DNA of 64,000 bases, from NCBI GenBank assembly GCA_910589665.1, contig CAJUTR010000003.1, positions 1 through 64,000 on the forward strand, given 5' to 3'. The position numbers were made by a program, and so were the translations under genes. This document shows positions 1 through 9,011 of the stretch, piece after piece (the first letter of the stretch is position 1; each line of letters begins with the position of its first letter). The stretch comes from an uncultured Eubacterium sp. (GTDB lineage Bacteria; Bacillota; Clostridia; Lachnospirales; Lachnospiraceae). Below the pieces are notes generated by a model. That model had not been told where the DNA came from. It did no database searches and saw only the letters and a list, made by a program, of their open reading frames with translations.

Positions 1-62
1 GATGAATATACGCTTTTCTTTGTGCCACAAAAAGTCGGAATTTCCTATAAAGAAATAATAGA

Positions 63-106
63 CCATTGCAAATACGTAAAAGTTATCTGCAATGGCCTGT
101 TTTTTT
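63..106 (+). terminator. Rho-independent terminator of an upstream gene
   Basis: An 8-bp perfect inverted repeat (CCATTGCA at 63-70, TGCAATGG at 88-95) is followed by a T-rich tail with seven T at 100-106. The U-tract lies on the plus side, so it should end a gene that enters from left of the window. It also lies just past the stop of the minus-strand chemoreceptor, but the minus side has no clean U-tract. Bases 1-62 hold only a short open frame with no recognisable product. Confidence 0.7.
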
Positions 107-120
107 ATATTCGTTTTTGG

Positions 121-1827
121 TTACGCTTTCTTCTTTAATTCAAACTGCCCAACCAATTCATCCAGCATCGTTGCCTGTGCAGATAACTCCTCACTCGTTG
201 CGGAGGCTTCTTCTGCAGTAGCGGCGTTGCTTTCAACAACTCCGGAAATCTGGTTCACGCCTATTTCTGCCTGTCTCATTGATTCTGCGTGATCTTCCAT
301 GATGACTTTCAGGCTTTTTGAGAAGTCAGCAATCTGTTTGATCCCTTGAACTACGGACTCGATCGCATTGGAGGCGTGATCCGCAGCGCGGTTTCCTTCC
401 GAAACTTCTTTTATAGAAGCTTCGATCAATTCTCTCGTATCAACGGCAGCTTTTGCGCTCTGATCAGCCAGTTCACGGATCTGGTCCGCAACGACGGCGA
501 AACCACGTCCGGATTCTCCGGCGCGTGCTGCCTCGATCGAAGCATTTAAAGATAACAGGTTCGTCTGTGCGGCGATGGATTCGATCTCGGAAATAATATC
601 CCCGATCCGCGTAGAAGTCTCGTTGATGCGGTTCATCGCCGCCATCATCGTATCCATTTCCTGCCGGCTGTTGTCAGCCTCATCTGCATATTGTTGTGCT
701 TTCGTATAGGACTCGTCCGCATTGGCGGCGCTCTTTTCCATCGCTTCTGTGATGTCGGAGATCGTGGCGTGCAGTTCTACCACGGAATTTGCCTGATCGG
801 TTGCCCCTTCGGCGAGACACTGGGAAGCATTCGCTAGTTCGTTTGAGCCGGCGGATACCTGATTGGACGCATCGCCGATCGATATAAGAGTCTCCGTCAT
901 CTGATCCCTCAATCCTCGCATGGATATGTACAGTTTCTCGAAATCTCCGGTATATTTGTCGGAGATTTTTGATCGAACCGTATAATTTCCGGCAGACATT
1001 TCACCCAGTACTTCACAGATATCCAGTATGATGCTTCCTAAGTTGGCTGCCATTTCTTTGGCATCGTTTGCCATATCTTCGACTTCGTCTCCCGTGTTGA
1101 CCTCAGGGAATGGAGAAGTAAAATCTCCTGCGGCAAATGTCTTGAGACGCTCACCAAGTTTCTGCAAGGGAACCGATATCTTTTTTGCAATTTTTTTACT
1201 GACTTTCGCAGCAAATATCATGGCCATAATGATGATGGCGACGATGGCGATAATCAGGACCAATTCTGTAATCAGCAGCGCTCTTGCCAAACTATTTCCC
1301 TCATCCACTTTGACTGTTAAAAGCTGCTCTAGTTTGATATATATGCTGTCATAGGCATCTGCTAATTCCGTCAGCGCTATTTCTTGTGCCTGCACACAGA
1401 GAGCCCTGTCTGTCGTGGCACCGAGTTCAATGATCTTCGTATCCAGCGTCCAGTAAGCTTCCAGTTCAGTCTTGATCGCTTCATAAGTTTCCCGCCCGTC
1501 TTCGGAAACGATCGTGTTCTCGATCTGGGCAAAATAGTTATTAAACCGTTCTTTTTGTTCTTTGTGCTGTGTAACGACTGTGTTGATAGCATCTGCGTCA
1601 TCATAACCAATCGCCGCCCGCAGTGATGAGCGGAGATCTGCGAACTCAAACATTGCTTTTCCGATATCCCCCTGTGCAAATCCAAAGTTTTTCAACGCAT
1701 ATGAATATCTGTTTGATATGGAGATAAGTGCGATCAAGCCAATGAGGGCTCCTGCTGCGATGATCATTGAAACTTTGAAAATAGAAACGCTAAGTCGTTT
1801 CTCAATACTTTTTCCCCTTTTTTCCAT
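121..1827 (-). CDS. Methyl-accepting chemotaxis protein
   Basis: Transmembrane chemoreceptor of 568 residues that signals to CheA/CheW. A membrane segment at about 18-36 is followed by a helical extracellular sensor (about 40-185), a second membrane segment (about 186-208), a HAMP linker, and a long coiled-coil signalling domain with the conserved hairpin tip around FAVVADQIRELA. The sensor looks like an all-helical four-helix bundle, so its ligand cannot be guessed. The ATG has an AAAGGAG site nine bases upstream. The gene stands alone, divergent from bioY, with its own consensus-like promoter. No che genes are in the window. Confidence 0.95.
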   Translation of the reverse strand: MEKRGKSIEKRLSVSIFKVSMIIAAGALIGLIALISISNRYSYALKNFGFAQGDIGKAMFEFADLRSSLRAAIGYDDADAINTVVTQHKEQKERFNNYFAQIENTIVSEDGRETYEAIKTELEAYWTLDTKIIELGATTDRALCVQAQEIALTELADAYDSIYIKLEQLLTVKVDEGNSLARALLITELVLIIAIVAIIIMAMIFAAKVSKKIAKKISVPLQKLGERLKTFAAGDFTSPFPEVNTGDEVEDMANDAKEMAANLGSIILDICEVLGEMSAGNYTVRSKISDKYTGDFEKLYISMRGLRDQMTETLISIGDASNQVSAGSNELANASQCLAEGATDQANSVVELHATISDITEAMEKSAANADESYTKAQQYADEADNSRQEMDTMMAAMNRINETSTRIGDIISEIESIAAQTNLLSLNASIEAARAGESGRGFAVVADQIRELADQSAKAAVDTRELIEASIKEVSEGNRAADHASNAIESVVQGIKQIADFSKSLKVIMEDHAESMRQAEIGVNQISGVVESNAATAEEASATSEELSAQATMLDELVGQFELKKKA

Positions 1828-1923
1828 GTGTAAATGCTCCTTTCGAACGTAACTATGTAGAATGATAGATTTGGATAAGAAATAAACGCTTTCGTAGTAT
1901 TTTTTATTATCCTAACAATATTA

Positions 1924-1952
1924 ATTATACTCTTATTTATTAAAAATTTCAA
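1924..1952 (-). promoter_or_regulatory. Sigma-A promoter of the chemoreceptor gene
   Basis: Read on the minus strand: TTGAAA (1952-1947), a 17-bp spacer, then a perfect TATAAT (1929-1924). Transcription would begin about 90 bases upstream of the chemoreceptor ATG. The surrounding DNA is very AT-rich. Confidence 0.75.
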
Positions 1953-2023
1953 CATTTCGTCACAAAATGTTTTTTGTTATTTTATAATTTTATACATATT
2001 GTTCAAAAAAAGAAGGATAGGAG

Positions 2024-2052
2024 TTGACAAAACAAAAGGCGTCGGCTATAAT
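2024..2052 (+). promoter_or_regulatory. Consensus sigma-A promoter of bioYB
   Basis: TTGACA at 2024-2029, exactly 17 bp of spacer, TATAAT at 2047-2052: both hexamers match the sigma-A consensus perfectly. The predicted start point (about 2059) lies inside the left half of the BirA operator, so a bound repressor would block initiation. Confidence 0.9.
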
Positions 2053-2086
2053 AATGTTAACCATATAAAAGAAAGGGGTTGACATT
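2053..2086 (+). promoter_or_regulatory. BirA (biotin repressor) operator
   Basis: AATGTTAACC (2053-2062) and GGTTGACATT (2077-2086) form an inverted repeat with one mismatch and a 14-bp spacer. This matches the known BirA operator form (TGTTAACC, 14-16 bp, GGTTAACA). It begins directly after the -10 box, spans the predicted start point and the AAAGGGG ribosome site, and ends on the base before the GTG start of bioY. BirA loaded with biotinyl-AMP is therefore expected to repress this operon. No birA gene lies in the window. Confidence 0.9.
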
Positions 2087-2635
2087 GTGAATGTATCCAA
2101 ACATACGTTAGTTCTTACAAAGATCACGCTGCTGACAGCTTTTTTGGTGGCTGCGTCTTATCTTGTCATTCCGCTCCCATTTGCGGTGGCTGCCATCAGT
2201 ATCCAGACGCTGGCCGTTAATCTGATCGCTCTTTTGCTGCCGCCGGTACAGGCGGGGGTATCGATTGTCATATACATTTTACTCGGTGCGATCGGACTTC
2301 CGGTGTTTAATGGCGGAAATGGGGGAATTGGCTATCTGCTGGGCCCTACGGGGGGATTTTTTGCTGGATTTATCGCAGCTGTCGTTTTGATCTCGCTCTT
2401 AAAAGGAAAGAAGTACAGTTTTGTCAGATACTCGCTCGTGACGGTATTCATCGGGATCCCGGTTATGTATCTGTTTGCGCTGGGCTGGATGGTTTATGTC
2501 ACCGGAATGTCGGTAAGAGATGCGTTCCTGGCAGGATGCGCGCCATTTCTGCTAGGAGACGCTGTGAAGTGTGTCGTGGCAGGTATTGTGGCAAAACCGC
2601 TTCTTCAGGTCATGAATCAATATGAAGAAAATTGA
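2087..2635 (+). CDS. bioY: Biotin transporter S-component BioY
   Basis: Substrate-binding membrane subunit of an ECF-type biotin importer. The 182 residues form about five to six hydrophobic segments and carry the BioY signature region with a glycine-rich stretch (GLPVFNGGNGGIGYLLGPTG, about residues 69-88). It starts with GTG, eight bases after AAAGGGG, directly behind the BirA operator. It overlaps bioB by 14 bases, so the two are translated together. The EcfA/EcfT energising module is not in the window and must come from elsewhere or be absent. Confidence 0.95.
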   Translation: MNVSKHTLVLTKITLLTAFLVAASYLVIPLPFAVAAISIQTLAVNLIALLLPPVQAGVSIVIYILLGAIGLPVFNGGNGGIGYLLGPTGGFFAGFIAAVVLISLLKGKKYSFVRYSLVTVFIGIPVMYLFALGWMVYVTGMSVRDAFLAGCAPFLLGDAVKCVVAGIVAKPLLQVMNQYEEN

Positions 2636-3584
2636 GTATTATCAGAATAAACTGTATGCGAATGAACAGCTTCAAAAGGAGGAGCTGATGGAGTTATCGG
2701 AAGAACCATTGGAGCAGCTATGTCGGGCGGCAGATGACATACGCAGGTATTTTTGCGGGGATGCGTTTGATCTGTGCGCGGTGATCAGTGCGAAGGGCGG
2801 GAGATGTACGGAGGACTGCGCCTTTTGTCCGCAGTCAGGCATTTCAAAAGCATCTGAATCCATACCGGAATTTCCGCTGCTCGGTACGAATGATCTCCTG
2901 CGCGATGCAAAAGAAAAAGAAAGTAAAGGAATAAAAGCGTATGGTATCGTGGCTTCGGGCAGGGTAATATCCGGACATGAGGCAGAGCAGCTCGCGGCGT
3001 CCCTGATCAAACTGAGGAAAGCAACAAATCTACGTCTGTGTGCTTCGCTTGGCCTGCTTGACCGCCAAAAGCTGGAAAGACTTCGCGACGTGGGCCTGCA
3101 GATGATACACAATAATCTGGAGACTTCAGAACGCCATTTTGGCTGCGTATGTACGACGCATACATATGAAGATAAAAGGAATGTGATCCGTGCGGCAAAG
3201 AAAGCCGGACTTTCGGTGTGCAGCGGCGCGCTGTTTGGAATCGGGGAGTCTATGGAAGACCGCATCGAACTGGCGTTAAATGAGCGCTCACTCGGTGTAA
3301 CATCGGTTCCGGTCAATATACTTAGTCCGGCACAGGGAACGCCGCTGGAACATTCGGCATTGCTTGGTGAGGATGATATGCGCAGGATCGTTGCCGTATT
3401 TCGTTTTGCGCTGCCAGACGCTTTCATTCGTATGGCGGCAGGACGGGAGTATTTGGAAGATAAGGGAAGATCCTGTTTTCTCTCCGGAGCAAATGCCGCG
3501 ATCAGCGGCGATTTCCTGACGACGATGGGAATTTCGATCGAAACGGATCTGAACATGCTCCGGGAGATCGGATATAACGTTTGA
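2622..3584 (+). CDS. bioB: Biotin synthase BioB
   Basis: Radical SAM enzyme that inserts sulfur into dethiobiotin, the last step of biotin synthesis. The 320 residues match the usual length. The SAM-cluster motif CTEDCAFC is at residues 62-69. The ATG at 2622 lies inside the end of bioY. An internal ATG at 2688 has a stronger AGGAGG site, but starting there would remove N-terminal residues typical of the family, so the longer form is preferred. Other bio genes (A, D, F, W) are absent here, so the operon suits uptake plus conversion of supplied precursors (inference). Confidence 0.95.
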   Translation: MKKIEYYQNKLYANEQLQKEELMELSEEPLEQLCRAADDIRRYFCGDAFDLCAVISAKGGRCTEDCAFCPQSGISKASESIPEFPLLGTNDLLRDAKEKESKGIKAYGIVASGRVISGHEAEQLAASLIKLRKATNLRLCASLGLLDRQKLERLRDVGLQMIHNNLETSERHFGCVCTTHTYEDKRNVIRAAKKAGLSVCSGALFGIGESMEDRIELALNERSLGVTSVPVNILSPAQGTPLEHSALLGEDDMRRIVAVFRFALPDAFIRMAAGREYLEDKGRSCFLSGANAAISGDFLTTMGISIETDLNMLREIGYNV

Positions 3585-3624
3585 GATACGTAGGCCGTTT
3601 GTTTCTCGGGGAGATGGGAATGTG

Positions 3625-4533
3625 TTATTCTGTCCGGCTGTCACAGAATTCTCCGTACTTATCATCCACAAGCTGGTCGATGTATCCTTTATGAAAAAGC
3701 GGAAATTGCTCGGCGATTTCTGCTTTTAATTGTTCCGTCACATGTAAAAATTCTTCTTCTTCACTTAATTCATCGTCTCCGAGAGAGGCCAGATATTCGT
3801 CTGTAAAATGTTCTTCGATATATGCTTTCACTTTTTCCACGACAAGCTCTTCTTCAGAAACAAGTCCTTTGATCGTTCCGGCTTTTCGGAAAGAGGAGAT
3901 ACCGATTCCAAGAAAGACCGTAAATACACCGGCAAGTACAGCGGTTGAGAAAGAACTGAATATGGAAAAGATTCCGGCTGCGTTGGCAATGACGAATAAA
4001 TAGCCGAGTATCGAAAAAGCGATAAAGGAGTAAGCGGTGAATTTGAGGTCGGTATATTTGTCCCGTTTGTTGACATATACGGTACTTGACTCTGTCCGCA
4101 GATCCGACAGCAGTTCATGGGCTTCCTCCTCTTTGATCTCTTCCAGACGTGATTCCAGTGACGGCACCAGTTTTTCGAGATCGGTCTGATCGGTTTCCCC
4201 GTCCTCCGAAAGCTCGTGTAGGAGAGAGCGCGCGCGTTCTCTTTCCTCGTAAGAAACGGCGATACAAAAACCTTCTCCGTCTTCGTCCGGCGTGAGTCCG
4301 CACGCCTGGATACTGTCTTTGTCTTCTAGCGGGATGAGTCCGCATGTCTGGATACCGGAAAATTTTAAATAGCGGATGACTTTATTTCCGGAATCCTCAT
4401 GAATCACAGTACCGATCATCTGAGGCACTGTCCGGTCTATCTCCTCGGGAAGTTCCGTTACCAGGTCACATCCGCAGTCGACGCATGTTGCAATCCCATC
4501 GACATATTCGTTTTTACATTTTGGACACCACAT
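3625..4533 (-). CDS. Zinc-ribbon membrane protein of unknown function
   Basis: Protein of 302 residues with an N-terminal zinc ribbon (CPKC at 3-6 and CVDC at about 17-20), then a region resembling DUF2007-type signal domains with a repeated CGL-P pattern near residues 55-80, an acidic stretch, two membrane segments at about 170-215, and an acidic cytoplasmic tail. AAAGGAG precedes the ATG. It is convergent with bioB and divergent from the radical SAM gene. Function is unknown; the zinc ribbon suggests protein or nucleic-acid contact. Confidence 0.8.
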   Translation of the reverse strand: MWCPKCKNEYVDGIATCVDCGCDLVTELPEEIDRTVPQMIGTVIHEDSGNKVIRYLKFSGIQTCGLIPLEDKDSIQACGLTPDEDGEGFCIAVSYEERERARSLLHELSEDGETDQTDLEKLVPSLESRLEEIKEEEAHELLSDLRTESSTVYVNKRDKYTDLKFTAYSFIAFSILGYLFVIANAAGIFSIFSSFSTAVLAGVFTVFLGIGISSFRKAGTIKGLVSEEELVVEKVKAYIEEHFTDEYLASLGDDELSEEEEFLHVTEQLKAEIAEQFPLFHKGYIDQLVDDKYGEFCDSRTE

Positions 4534-4560
4534 AGATTAGCTCCTTTGTTTTTTCTTATG

Positions 4561-4589
4561 ATAGTAACATATTCGTTCGTAAATTGCAA
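4561..4589 (-). promoter_or_regulatory. Likely sigma-A promoter of the zinc-ribbon gene
   Basis: On the minus strand TTGCAA (4589-4584), 17-bp spacer, TACTAT (4566-4561). Matches are moderate. It lies about 30 bases ahead of the ATG at 4533. Confidence 0.45.
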
Positions 4590-4596
4590 TTTTTTC

Positions 4597-4625
4597 TTGT
4601 CGGGAAATTCCGGGAATGCTATAAT
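4597..4625 (+). promoter_or_regulatory. Sigma-A promoter of the radical SAM operon
   Basis: TTGTCG (4597-4602), 17-bp spacer, perfect TATAAT (4620-4625). The predicted transcript starts near 4632, about 34 bases before the ATG at 4666. This rules out the longer open frame that begins at 4399, because its first part lies upstream of this promoter and inside the divergent gene. Confidence 0.7.
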
Positions 4626-4665
4626 GGTACACAGTGCAAAAGGAGAAACAGAAAGGAACAAAAAT

Positions 4666-6555
4666 ATGGCATTGAAAAAGAAACGAACGCTCGCGCTGCC
4701 GGACGAGATCCTGATGCGGATCGAGAAGCCAGCAAGATATACAGGTAATGAGATCAACATGGTAAAAAAGGATCCGTCTTCTGTGGAGATCCGTTTTTGT
4801 ATGTGTTTTCCGGATGTTTATGAGATCGGTATGTCGCATTTGGGTATACAGATCCTTTATGATATGTTTAACCGCTGGGACGATACGTATTGCGAGAGGG
4901 TATATTCGCCGTGGCCGGATCTGGACCGGATCATGAGGGAACGGGAGATTCCCCTGTTTGCGCTTGAGACACAGCAGCCGGTGAGACAATTTGATTTTCT
5001 TGGCATCACGCTCCAGTATGAGATGTGTTATACCAATATATTGCAGGTACTTGACCTTTCGGGGATTCCTCTCTACGCCAAAGACCGGACGGAGGAGGAT
5101 CCGTTTGTCATATGCGGCGGGCCCTGCACGTACAATCCGGAGCCGATCGCTGATTTTTTTGATCTAGTGTATATCGGGGAGGGAGAAACGTCTTACCGCG
5201 AACTGCTGGACCGGTATAAAGAATGGAAAAGGAGCGGTGAGCCGAGACAGAAGTTTTTAGAAGAGGCAGCTGCTGTAGAGGGGATTTACGTCCCGTCGCT
5301 TTATGAGGTGGTGTACAAAGAGGACGGAACGATCCGGGAGATGCGTCCTCTTTGCGAAACGGCACCCCGTAGGGTGAAAAAGCAGGTCGTGACCGATATG
5401 GAGAACACCTATTATCCCGAAAAACCGCTGGTTCCCTATATTCGGGCGACGCAGGACAGGGTTGTTTTGGAGATCCAGCGCGGCTGTATCCGAGGCTGCC
5501 GGTTTTGCCAGGCCGGTATGATCTACCGTCCGATCCGTCCCCGGAATGTGGAGGAAATGAAGCGGCTGGCAGTGAAGATGTTAGAAAATACCGGCTATGA
5601 GGAGATCACGTTAAGTTCGTTAAGTTCAAGCGATTATAAAGAACTGGCACAACTTGTCTATTTCCTGATCGAAGAATGCCGTGAGCGCAAGGTGAACGTA
5701 TCCCTTCCGTCGCTCCGGATCGATGCGTTTTCCCTCGATGTGATGGAGAAGGTTCAGGACGTCAGAAAGAGCAGCCTGACATTTGCACCAGAGGCTGGGT
5801 CGCAGCGCATGCGCAACGTCATCAACAAGGGACTGACCGAAGAAGTGATCTTAGAAGGGGCAAGGCAGGCGTTTCAGGGCGGCTGGAACCGGGTGAAGCT
5901 GTACTTCATGCTCGGTCTGCCCGGGGAGCGGGAAGATGATATCGAAGAGATTGCGGTACTAGCAGACAAGATTGCGGCCGTTTATTTTGAGCGGCCGAAA
6001 GAGGAGAGACAGGGAAGACCGGAAATTTCGGCAAGTTCTTCGTTTTTTGTACCAAAGCCGTTTACGCCGTTCCAATGGGCGCCGATGGATACGGCAGAAC
6101 AGTTCGAGAAAAAGAGACGTTTTCTGCGGGACAAGGTAAAGGAACAGTTGAACCGGCGTTCGATCCGGTATCAATGCCACGATGCGGCGACTTCGGAGCT
6201 GGAAGGACTTTTTGCGAGGGGCGACCGGAAACTATCGGGTGTCATTGAGGAAGCGTACCGCCGCGGCTGTCTGTTTGATGCGTGGACGGACTGGTTCCAG
6301 GAAGACGTGTGGGAACAGGTGCTTTTAGATCAAAACGTGTCCAGAGAGTTTTACAATTACCGGGAGCGCGGGAAAGATGAGTTGTTTCCGTGGGACTTTA
6401 TCGATATCGGGGTGACGAAAGAATTTCTTTACCGCGAGTATGAACGGGCAGAGCAGGAAGCTGTCACGCCAAACTGCCGGGAGAAGTGCAGCGGATGCGG
6501 GGCGCACCAGTTTGGTGCCGGAGTCTGCCTTGAGAAAGGAGGGTGTGCCGGATGA
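4666..6555 (+). CDS. B12-binding-type radical SAM protein (TIGR03960 family)
   Basis: Protein of 629 residues. The N-terminal part is cobalamin-binding-like, followed by a radical SAM core with the motif CIRGCRFC and a cysteine-rich tail (CREKCSGCG, about residue 605). The family is always paired with a DUF2344 protein, which follows here with an ATGA overlap; a role in tRNA or ribosome modification is commonly suspected but not established. The ATG at 4666 follows GGAGAAACAGAAAGGA and the promoter at 4597-4625. The frame is open further upstream, but that extension overlaps the divergent gene and lacks a ribosome site. Confidence 0.9.
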   Translation: MALKKKRTLALPDEILMRIEKPARYTGNEINMVKKDPSSVEIRFCMCFPDVYEIGMSHLGIQILYDMFNRWDDTYCERVYSPWPDLDRIMREREIPLFALETQQPVRQFDFLGITLQYEMCYTNILQVLDLSGIPLYAKDRTEEDPFVICGGPCTYNPEPIADFFDLVYIGEGETSYRELLDRYKEWKRSGEPRQKFLEEAAAVEGIYVPSLYEVVYKEDGTIREMRPLCETAPRRVKKQVVTDMENTYYPEKPLVPYIRATQDRVVLEIQRGCIRGCRFCQAGMIYRPIRPRNVEEMKRLAVKMLENTGYEEITLSSLSSSDYKELAQLVYFLIEECRERKVNVSLPSLRIDAFSLDVMEKVQDVRKSSLTFAPEAGSQRMRNVINKGLTEEVILEGARQAFQGGWNRVKLYFMLGLPGEREDDIEEIAVLADKIAAVYFERPKEERQGRPEISASSSFFVPKPFTPFQWAPMDTAEQFEKKRRFLRDKVKEQLNRRSIRYQCHDAATSELEGLFARGDRKLSGVIEEAYRRGCLFDAWTDWFQEDVWEQVLLDQNVSREFYNYRERGKDELFPWDFIDIGVTKEFLYREYERAEQEAVTPNCREKCSGCGAHQFGAGVCLEKGGCAG

Positions 6556-7310
6556 AGACACGAATGAGGTTTACGAAAACTGGTTCATTAAAGTTTATCG
6601 GCCACCTGGACTGCATGCGCTTTTTTCAGAAGGCGTTTCGCCGTGCCGGACTGGACGTAGCATATACGGGCGGCTTCAGTCCGCACCAGATCATGAGTTT
6701 TGCCTCGCCGCTCAGCGTAGGTACGACGAGCGACGGGGAATATCTGGATGTGACGTTCCATTCCCTGCCGGATGTGCCAGAAGAGGAACTGCTCGCGCTC
6801 GTAAACGCGCCGATGACGGATGAGATTTTTGTGACGGAGATCCATGTGCTGGATGAGGAAGAAGCGGCGTCGAAAAAAACTTCCATGGCTCTTTTGAATG
6901 CCTGTGATTACCTGATCACATGGAAGGACGGGAAGACGTTCGGCGCGAACGTAAAACCACAGGCTGATATTGATCTGCGGGAAACATTCCTTGCGTTTAT
7001 GGCGCAGGAGAGGATTCCGGTGAAAAAGAAAACGAAGCGGAGCGAGAAGGAGATCGACCTAAAGCCGTTTATCCTTGGTTATGCCTTTTCAAGGGAAGCG
7101 TTTGAGAACACGACGGGGGCGGCATTACCGGAGCTGAACAATGAATACGACAGTGAGGATGAACTTTACCTGAAACTTGTTTCAGGCAGCGTGGCGAATA
7201 TCAAGCCGGAACTTGTACTGGGAGCTTACGCGCGTTATCTGAACGCGGAACCGGAGCCGTTTTCTTATCAGGTGCACCGGATCCAGATGTATTTTGATGA
7301 TTTGGGGTGA
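6552..7310 (+). CDS. DUF2344 radical SAM-associated protein (TIGR03936 family)
   Basis: Protein of 252 residues. The N-terminal signature (MRFTKTGSLKFIGHLDCMR) is typical of the partner that sits next to or is fused with TIGR03960 radical SAM proteins. ATG 6552 has AGGAGG nine bases upstream and overlaps the previous stop as ATGA, so the pair is translationally coupled. A GTG at 6543 in the same frame is too close to that site. It presumably helps its partner bind substrate (inference). Confidence 0.9.
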   Translation: MKTRMRFTKTGSLKFIGHLDCMRFFQKAFRRAGLDVAYTGGFSPHQIMSFASPLSVGTTSDGEYLDVTFHSLPDVPEEELLALVNAPMTDEIFVTEIHVLDEEEAASKKTSMALLNACDYLITWKDGKTFGANVKPQADIDLRETFLAFMAQERIPVKKKTKRSEKEIDLKPFILGYAFSREAFENTTGAALPELNNEYDSEDELYLKLVSGSVANIKPELVLGAYARYLNAEPEPFSYQVHRIQMYFDDLG

Positions 7311-7315
7311 TCGGA

Positions 7316-8470
7316 ATGGAGGAACGTAAAAGGCAGATGGCGGTCATCCGTGAGGGGGAGCATTATATTTGTGCCGTTTTGCAAGGGAATGCGCTGGACA
7401 ACGTGATCGTGGAAGAGGCAGATGAGAGGGCGCTCCGGATCGGGGATATTTATGTCGGCAGGGTGAACCATGTAGTGAAAAATATCCAGGCGGCCTTTGT
7501 GGAAGTGCAGAGACAGGTTATGTGCTATCTGCCGCTCAGAGAGTTTGGCTCGGAGAAGGTCGTGGCGGGACAGGAGTTTGCCGTTCAGGTAAAAAAAGCA
7601 GCGGTTAAGGCGAAACAGGCGGTCGTAACCCGGAACCTCGAGTTTGCGGGGACATATGCGGTCGTAACCGTGTTAAACCGCGCGAAGACGATTTCCAGCA
7701 AAATAAAGGAGGAGTCTGCCAGGCAGCGTTTACTACAACTTCTGGCCGATTATGAGGATGCGCCTTTTGGAATTATTTTGCGCACGGGTTGTCAGGAGGC
7801 CGGAGAGGAACAGATCCGGGCGGAGTGCGAGAGGCTGCTGTACGAGGCGGAAACGGTCGTGAACAGATCAAAAAGCCGCACACGTTTTACGAAATTGTAC
7901 CGTGCCGACATGGAAATAATAAAATATGTCCGGGATAGGAAGAGGGAGGCGTTCGACCGCATCATCACCGATGAGCGGGAGATTTATGAAAAGCTGAGGA
8001 ATGAGCCAGCGTGTTCGGATGAAGCGGTTGTTTATTATGACGATGATCTTTATCCGTTAAATAAGCTGCTCGGAATCAGTATGAAGTTAGAAAAGGCACG
8101 AAAAAAGCATGTTTGGCTAAAGAGCGGCGGTTCTCTTGTGATCGAGCCGACGGAGGCGCTTACTGTCATCGACGTAAATACGGAGAAGGCGATTGATGGA
8201 AAGCGGAATCGTGAGACAACATTTTTCCGGGTCAATGTAGAGGCGGCGCGGGAGGCGGCAAGACAGATCCGGATCCGTAACCTTTCCGGTATCATTCTCA
8301 TAGACTTTATTGATATGAAGGAAAGGGCGCACGAGGAGGCATTGCTGCAGGAACTCCGGCATGAGTTTGCTAAAGATCCGGTGCGGACGGCGGTTGTCGA
8401 TATTACGAAACTGGGGTTGGTGGAGATTACGAGGATGAAGGTGCGTAAACCGCTGCACGAGAGCCTGTAG
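7316..8470 (+). CDS. rng: Ribonuclease E/G family protein, short form
   Basis: Endoribonuclease of 384 residues: an N-terminal S1-like RNA-binding region (GDIYVGRVNHVVKNIQAAF, near residues 40-60) and the catalytic domain with the two metal-binding aspartates in TVIDVNT and ILIDFIDM. It ends at VRKPLHESL, just before the place where RNase E/G proteins normally carry the CPxC zinc link that joins two subunits. A GTG at 7307 overlapping the previous stop is an alternative start; ATG 7316 is better placed behind GGGGTGA. It is the third gene of the radical SAM operon. Confidence 0.9.
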   Translation: MEERKRQMAVIREGEHYICAVLQGNALDNVIVEEADERALRIGDIYVGRVNHVVKNIQAAFVEVQRQVMCYLPLREFGSEKVVAGQEFAVQVKKAAVKAKQAVVTRNLEFAGTYAVVTVLNRAKTISSKIKEESARQRLLQLLADYEDAPFGIILRTGCQEAGEEQIRAECERLLYEAETVVNRSKSRTRFTKLYRADMEIIKYVRDRKREAFDRIITDEREIYEKLRNEPACSDEAVVYYDDDLYPLNKLLGISMKLEKARKKHVWLKSGGSLVIEPTEALTVIDVNTEKAIDGKRNRETTFFRVNVEAAREAARQIRIRNLSGIILIDFIDMKERAHEEALLQELRHEFAKDPVRTAVVDITKLGLVEITRMKVRKPLHESL

Positions 8471-8591
8471 TTTTGAAGATATGTTTATTTTTCCCCTTTT
8501 CTTCTTATTCTATTTGTGTTAAAATAGGTTAGAATACCTTAGGCGGGGAAAAATAATATATCAGAACGGATGTAACAGAAATGGAGTTTGT

Positions 8592-9011
8592 ATGCTGAGT
8601 GAAAAGAAGATCAAGCTAATGATACGTCTGGCGGATTATGAGCAAAATCAGGGAAAGATGGATTTGGAACGCACGAAATATTTTAAACTGGACTATATCC
8701 GCTATCAGATCTTAAAGACGCTTGTCTGTGTGACAGGGGCGGTATTTCTCGTCATCGTGCTGATCGGTATGTATTATATGGAATTTATTATAACGAACGC
8801 GCTGGAACTGGACTATGCCGGTATGGCAAAATATGTACTTGTCCTTTACATTTTGCTTCTCTGCTTGTTTTCCTTTGTTACGGTCAGCGTATCATCGATC
8901 CGGTATGAGGCTTCTAAAAACCGTGTCAAGGAGTATTATTCGACGCTGCAGGATCTTTTGGCATATTATGAGGAAGAAGAGGGCGTCAGGGAGGAAAGTG
9001 CTTTATGGTAA
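8592..9011 (+). CDS. Small two-TM membrane protein of unknown function
   Basis: Protein of 139 residues with a charged N-terminus (about 1-35), two hydrophobic segments (about 45-68 and 80-103) and a charged C-terminal coiled-coil-like tail rich in glutamate. It overlaps the next gene by seven bases and lies in the same orientation as cdaA and cdaR, so it probably belongs to the c-di-AMP operon. I do not recognise a family. The 121 bases ahead of it show no clear promoter or terminator. Confidence 0.75.
   Translation: MLSEKKIKLMIRLADYEQNQGKMDLERTKYFKLDYIRYQILKTLVCVTGAVFLVIVLIGMYYMEFIITNALELDYAGMAKYVLVLYILLLCLFSFVTVSVSSIRYEASKNRVKEYYSTLQDLLAYYEEEEGVREESALW

Noticed and set aside
2672..3556. 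Long open frame on the minus strand inside bioB
   Set aside because: It lies fully antisense to a gene with clear family motifs, lacks a ribosome site and has serine/arginine-rich composition typical of shadow frames.
4399..4665. N-terminal extension of the radical SAM protein
   Set aside because: It overlaps the divergent zinc-ribbon gene and starts upstream of the promoter at 4597-4625; the residues do not fit the family.
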